Assembly (NCBI GenBank): GCA_025351345.1
Contig: JANXWB010000005.1
Location: 1-64,000, forward strand
DNA: 64,000 bases
Origin: Synechococcales cyanobacterium GL140_1_metabat_312
Lineage (GTDB): Bacteria; Cyanobacteriota; Cyanobacteriia; Leptolyngbyales; Leptolyngbyaceae
Direction of reading: 5' to 3'
A program made the position numbers and the translations under genes. How positions within the stretch are numbered: the stretch's first letter is position 1; each line of letters begins with the position of its first letter. Under the pieces are notes generated by a model. The model saw only the letters and a list, made by a program, of their open reading frames with translations. It was not told where the DNA came from and ran no database searches. Of this stretch, positions 62,375 through 64,000 are shown piece after piece.

Positions 62375-63064
62375 ATGCGATCGCATTTAACAAAGTCTCA
62401 TTTTGCAGTAATATTTGGGGCGATGGCGCTTACCACTGGCCTCATTTCATCCTGTTCTACGATCGCTGGAAAGAATCCTGCTGAATCGATGAGTAGTATG
62501 GAACCAAAAATGGAGATGAACCATGATGCTATGAGCACAGGTGAGATGAACCCTCAGATGAATCTTGGTCCAGCCGATGAGAACTATGATCTTCGCTTCA
62601 TTGACGGCATGATTCCGCATCATGAAGGTGCCGTTGTTATGGCTAAAGACGCCCTGACAAAATCAAAACGTCCTGAGATGTTAGAACTAGCAAAAGGCAT
62701 TATCAAAGCACAACAATCTGAAATTGCCATGATGAAAACTTGGCGAAAGGATTGGTATCCTAAAGCAAGCTCAACTCCAATGACTTGGCATACTAAGATG
62801 AATCATATGGTAGAAATACCTTCGGAACAAATGAAAGCGATGCGGATGAATATGGATTTAGGGACATCGGATAATCAATTTGATTTGCGATTTATTAATG
62901 CCATGATTCCACATCATGAAGGCGCTTTAGGAATGGCTAAGGATGCGATCGGTAAGTCAAAACGTCCTGAAATCCAAAAAGAAGCCCGAGATATTCTAAG
63001 TTCTCAAGCCACAGAAATCAAACAAATGAAACAATGGCCTAAGGACTGGTATGACATGAAATAA
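62375..63064 (+). CDS. DUF305 lipoprotein
   Basis: A 229-residue lipoprotein (lipobox GLISSC near residue 27) with two DUF305 ferritin-like helical repeats: YDLRFIDGMIPHHEGAVVMA near 68-88 and FDLRFINAMIPHHEGALGMA near 168-188. Each repeat has the His-His pair and Met residues thought to bind metals; similar proteins are linked to copper handling. A Met-rich linker (MEMNHDAMSTGEMNPQMN) adds possible soft-metal ligands. Probably periplasmic metal binding; stands alone. Confidence 0.88.
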   Translation: MRSHLTKSHFAVIFGAMALTTGLISSCSTIAGKNPAESMSSMEPKMEMNHDAMSTGEMNPQMNLGPADENYDLRFIDGMIPHHEGAVVMAKDALTKSKRPEMLELAKGIIKAQQSEIAMMKTWRKDWYPKASSTPMTWHTKMNHMVEIPSEQMKAMRMNMDLGTSDNQFDLRFINAMIPHHEGALGMAKDAIGKSKRPEIQKEARDILSSQATEIKQMKQWPKDWYDMK

Positions 63065-63106
63065 ATGCTAAAAAACTGGAGTCCGAGCAGCACAGTTGCT
63101 TATTCT

Positions 63107-63646
63107 CTAGAGCATCGCTTGAGAACAAAAAAATGGTTGAGGCGAGTGTTTAAAATCCATAATTCCTAATACAGTATGGTCATCCACTTTCCTAAAGGAA
63201 TCATTAATGGGCAAGTAATCATAGATCATCGTCGCACTGACTTTTCCACGATATTCCATCATTCGCAGCCTAGCTTGACTCTTTTCTGTTTCTAGAAGAG
63301 AAGGGGTCAACTTTAACAAAGGTTTCATAAAATCATTCTTGATTATCGGAAACTTTAAAGCCAAATTCATTGCCCTATAAATCGGCGCAACTTTGATAAT
63401 TTTACCCTGATTATCTAAGAACAGGAGAGGGTGCACATTCTCAGAATTTATGAATTCTTTGCCATACCAATTAGATGCTTCTAATAAGCCATCCATAGGG
63501 TGAGATGTATGAAGTCCAAAGCCCTGCCAGCGACCAAACATAAAGTCTAAATTTACTGCTTCTAAAGCGTCAAATAGCTGTAAAGCTTTTTCGGTTGTTG
63601 TTTCACCAGTTTCAAGAATCGACTGGCAGGATACTAGGGTTTCCAT
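63107..63646 (-). CDS. GXWXG/DUF4334 protein
   Basis: A 179-residue protein. The N-terminal GXWXG domain includes FMFGRWQGFGLHTSHPMDG near residue 40-58, followed by DUF4334 with MMEYRGKVSATMIYDYLPIN and HTVLGIMDFKHSPQPFFC near the C-terminus. The family is uncharacterised, probably binding a small molecule. ATG 63646 is preceded by AGGA at 8 bases; a longer frame from 63745 would add 33 residues unlike the family. Confidence 0.8.
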   Translation of the reverse strand: METLVSCQSILETGETTTEKALQLFDALEAVNLDFMFGRWQGFGLHTSHPMDGLLEASNWYGKEFINSENVHPLLFLDNQGKIIKVAPIYRAMNLALKFPIIKNDFMKPLLKLTPSLLETEKSQARLRMMEYRGKVSATMIYDYLPINDSFRKVDDHTVLGIMDFKHSPQPFFCSQAML

Positions 63647-63735
63647 TTTTTTAATTCCTATAAAAGTTTGGTTTGAGTCACATAAAAGTCTCAGTGAGTG
63701 ATTAAAAACAACGGCACAAAACCGTTCATATTTGG

Positions 63736-63999
63736 TTGAGATCATTAGTCTTGCAGCAACTTGACTTATCCCACTTCAATGCTTTTTATAGTCATCTTAT
63801 CGAGCGATCGCCTAATACGCCTGTAGTTTTAGGTCACAAGATGGGATGCAAAGACGAAAATGTAAAGCTGATTACTCTTGCAGGACTAGCTTCTGAACTA
63901 GCGGATATGCAAACGGTGATTATTGTTGGCTCTAGTAACACTAAGATTTTAGAATTAGATGATCGCTTGCAAGTTTATACGCCACGTAAACATGATTAG
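63736..63999 (+). pseudogene. Truncated CobJ-like (precorrin-3B C17-methyltransferase) C-terminus
   Basis: An open frame (no stop from 63706; first usable start TTG 63736) encodes about 87 residues resembling the end of CobJ/CbiH: NTPVVLGHKMGCKDENVKLI, then ADMQTVIIVGSSNTKILELD and VYTPRK before TAG. The first ~160 residues of the methyltransferase, with the SAM-binding GxGxG motif, are absent, since DUF4334 lies immediately upstream on the other strand. It is probably a remnant of a cobalamin-pathway gene; expression is unlikely without a start. Confidence 0.5.
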
Positions 64000-64000
64000 A

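Overview
The window reads as chromosomal DNA from a cyanobacterium, probably a filamentous Leptolyngbya-like one, although genus cannot be fixed from sequence alone. The grounds are the very frequent GCGATCGC (HIP1) octamer and its GATCG core, an omega-3 acyl-lipid desaturase (DesB), a DUF1400-SGNH fusion, cyanobacterial pilin-like head domains, Uma2 (DUF820) nucleases, and many housekeeping genes (dusA, sufE, tldD/pmbA, speD/speE). No tRNA, rRNA or CRISPR array was found.

0-7.3 kb is an accessory patch: an IS256 remnant, a lipoprotein with a pilin-like head, an internally deleted IS5-type element, a Uma2 gene, a mazE-mazF pair whose toxin has an in-frame stop, an XRE repressor divergent from three small unknown genes across an operator-like region, a rhodanese, and an orphan DUF2791 (BrxC/BrxD-like) ATPase. 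7.5-22.5 kb is ordinary chromosome: SDF transporter, GST, TPR protein, sigma-like protein, VOC protein, two cell-wall or beta-lactam-fold enzymes, an orphan sugar ABC permease, the TldD/PmbA protease pair, DesB and a GNAT enzyme.

22.8-25.0 kb holds a two-gene ATPase + HNH nuclease module that looks like a Septu (PtuA/PtuB) defence system. 25-36.4 kb is housekeeping: a GT4 glycosyltransferase, BlaI with an M56 protease, DusA, an alpha/beta hydrolase, SufE, a 2OG oxygenase, a nitroreductase, and a polyamine cluster of SpeE, SpeD and an FAD amine oxidase.

38.5-46.3 kb is the most striking part. A YbhGFSR-type efflux operon (HlyD adaptor, double ATPase, two ABC-2 permeases) carries a RloA-RloB (AbiL-like) ATPase/effector pair between the two permease genes, all on one strand with short gaps. 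An IS graveyard follows (IS5-type pieces and a 777-bp IS1 with two nonsense codons).

48.5-64 kb contains a PhnD-PAS histidine kinase, a plasmid-type parAB operon preceded by two long palindromes, a convergent CHASE2 kinase/LuxR regulator pair, a DUF1800-DUF1501 pair, a SulP anion transporter, a DUF305 lipoprotein, a DUF4334 protein and the tail of a CobJ-like gene. Starts were moved downstream of the longest reading frame where a ribosome-binding site or family alignment favoured it; each case is stated.
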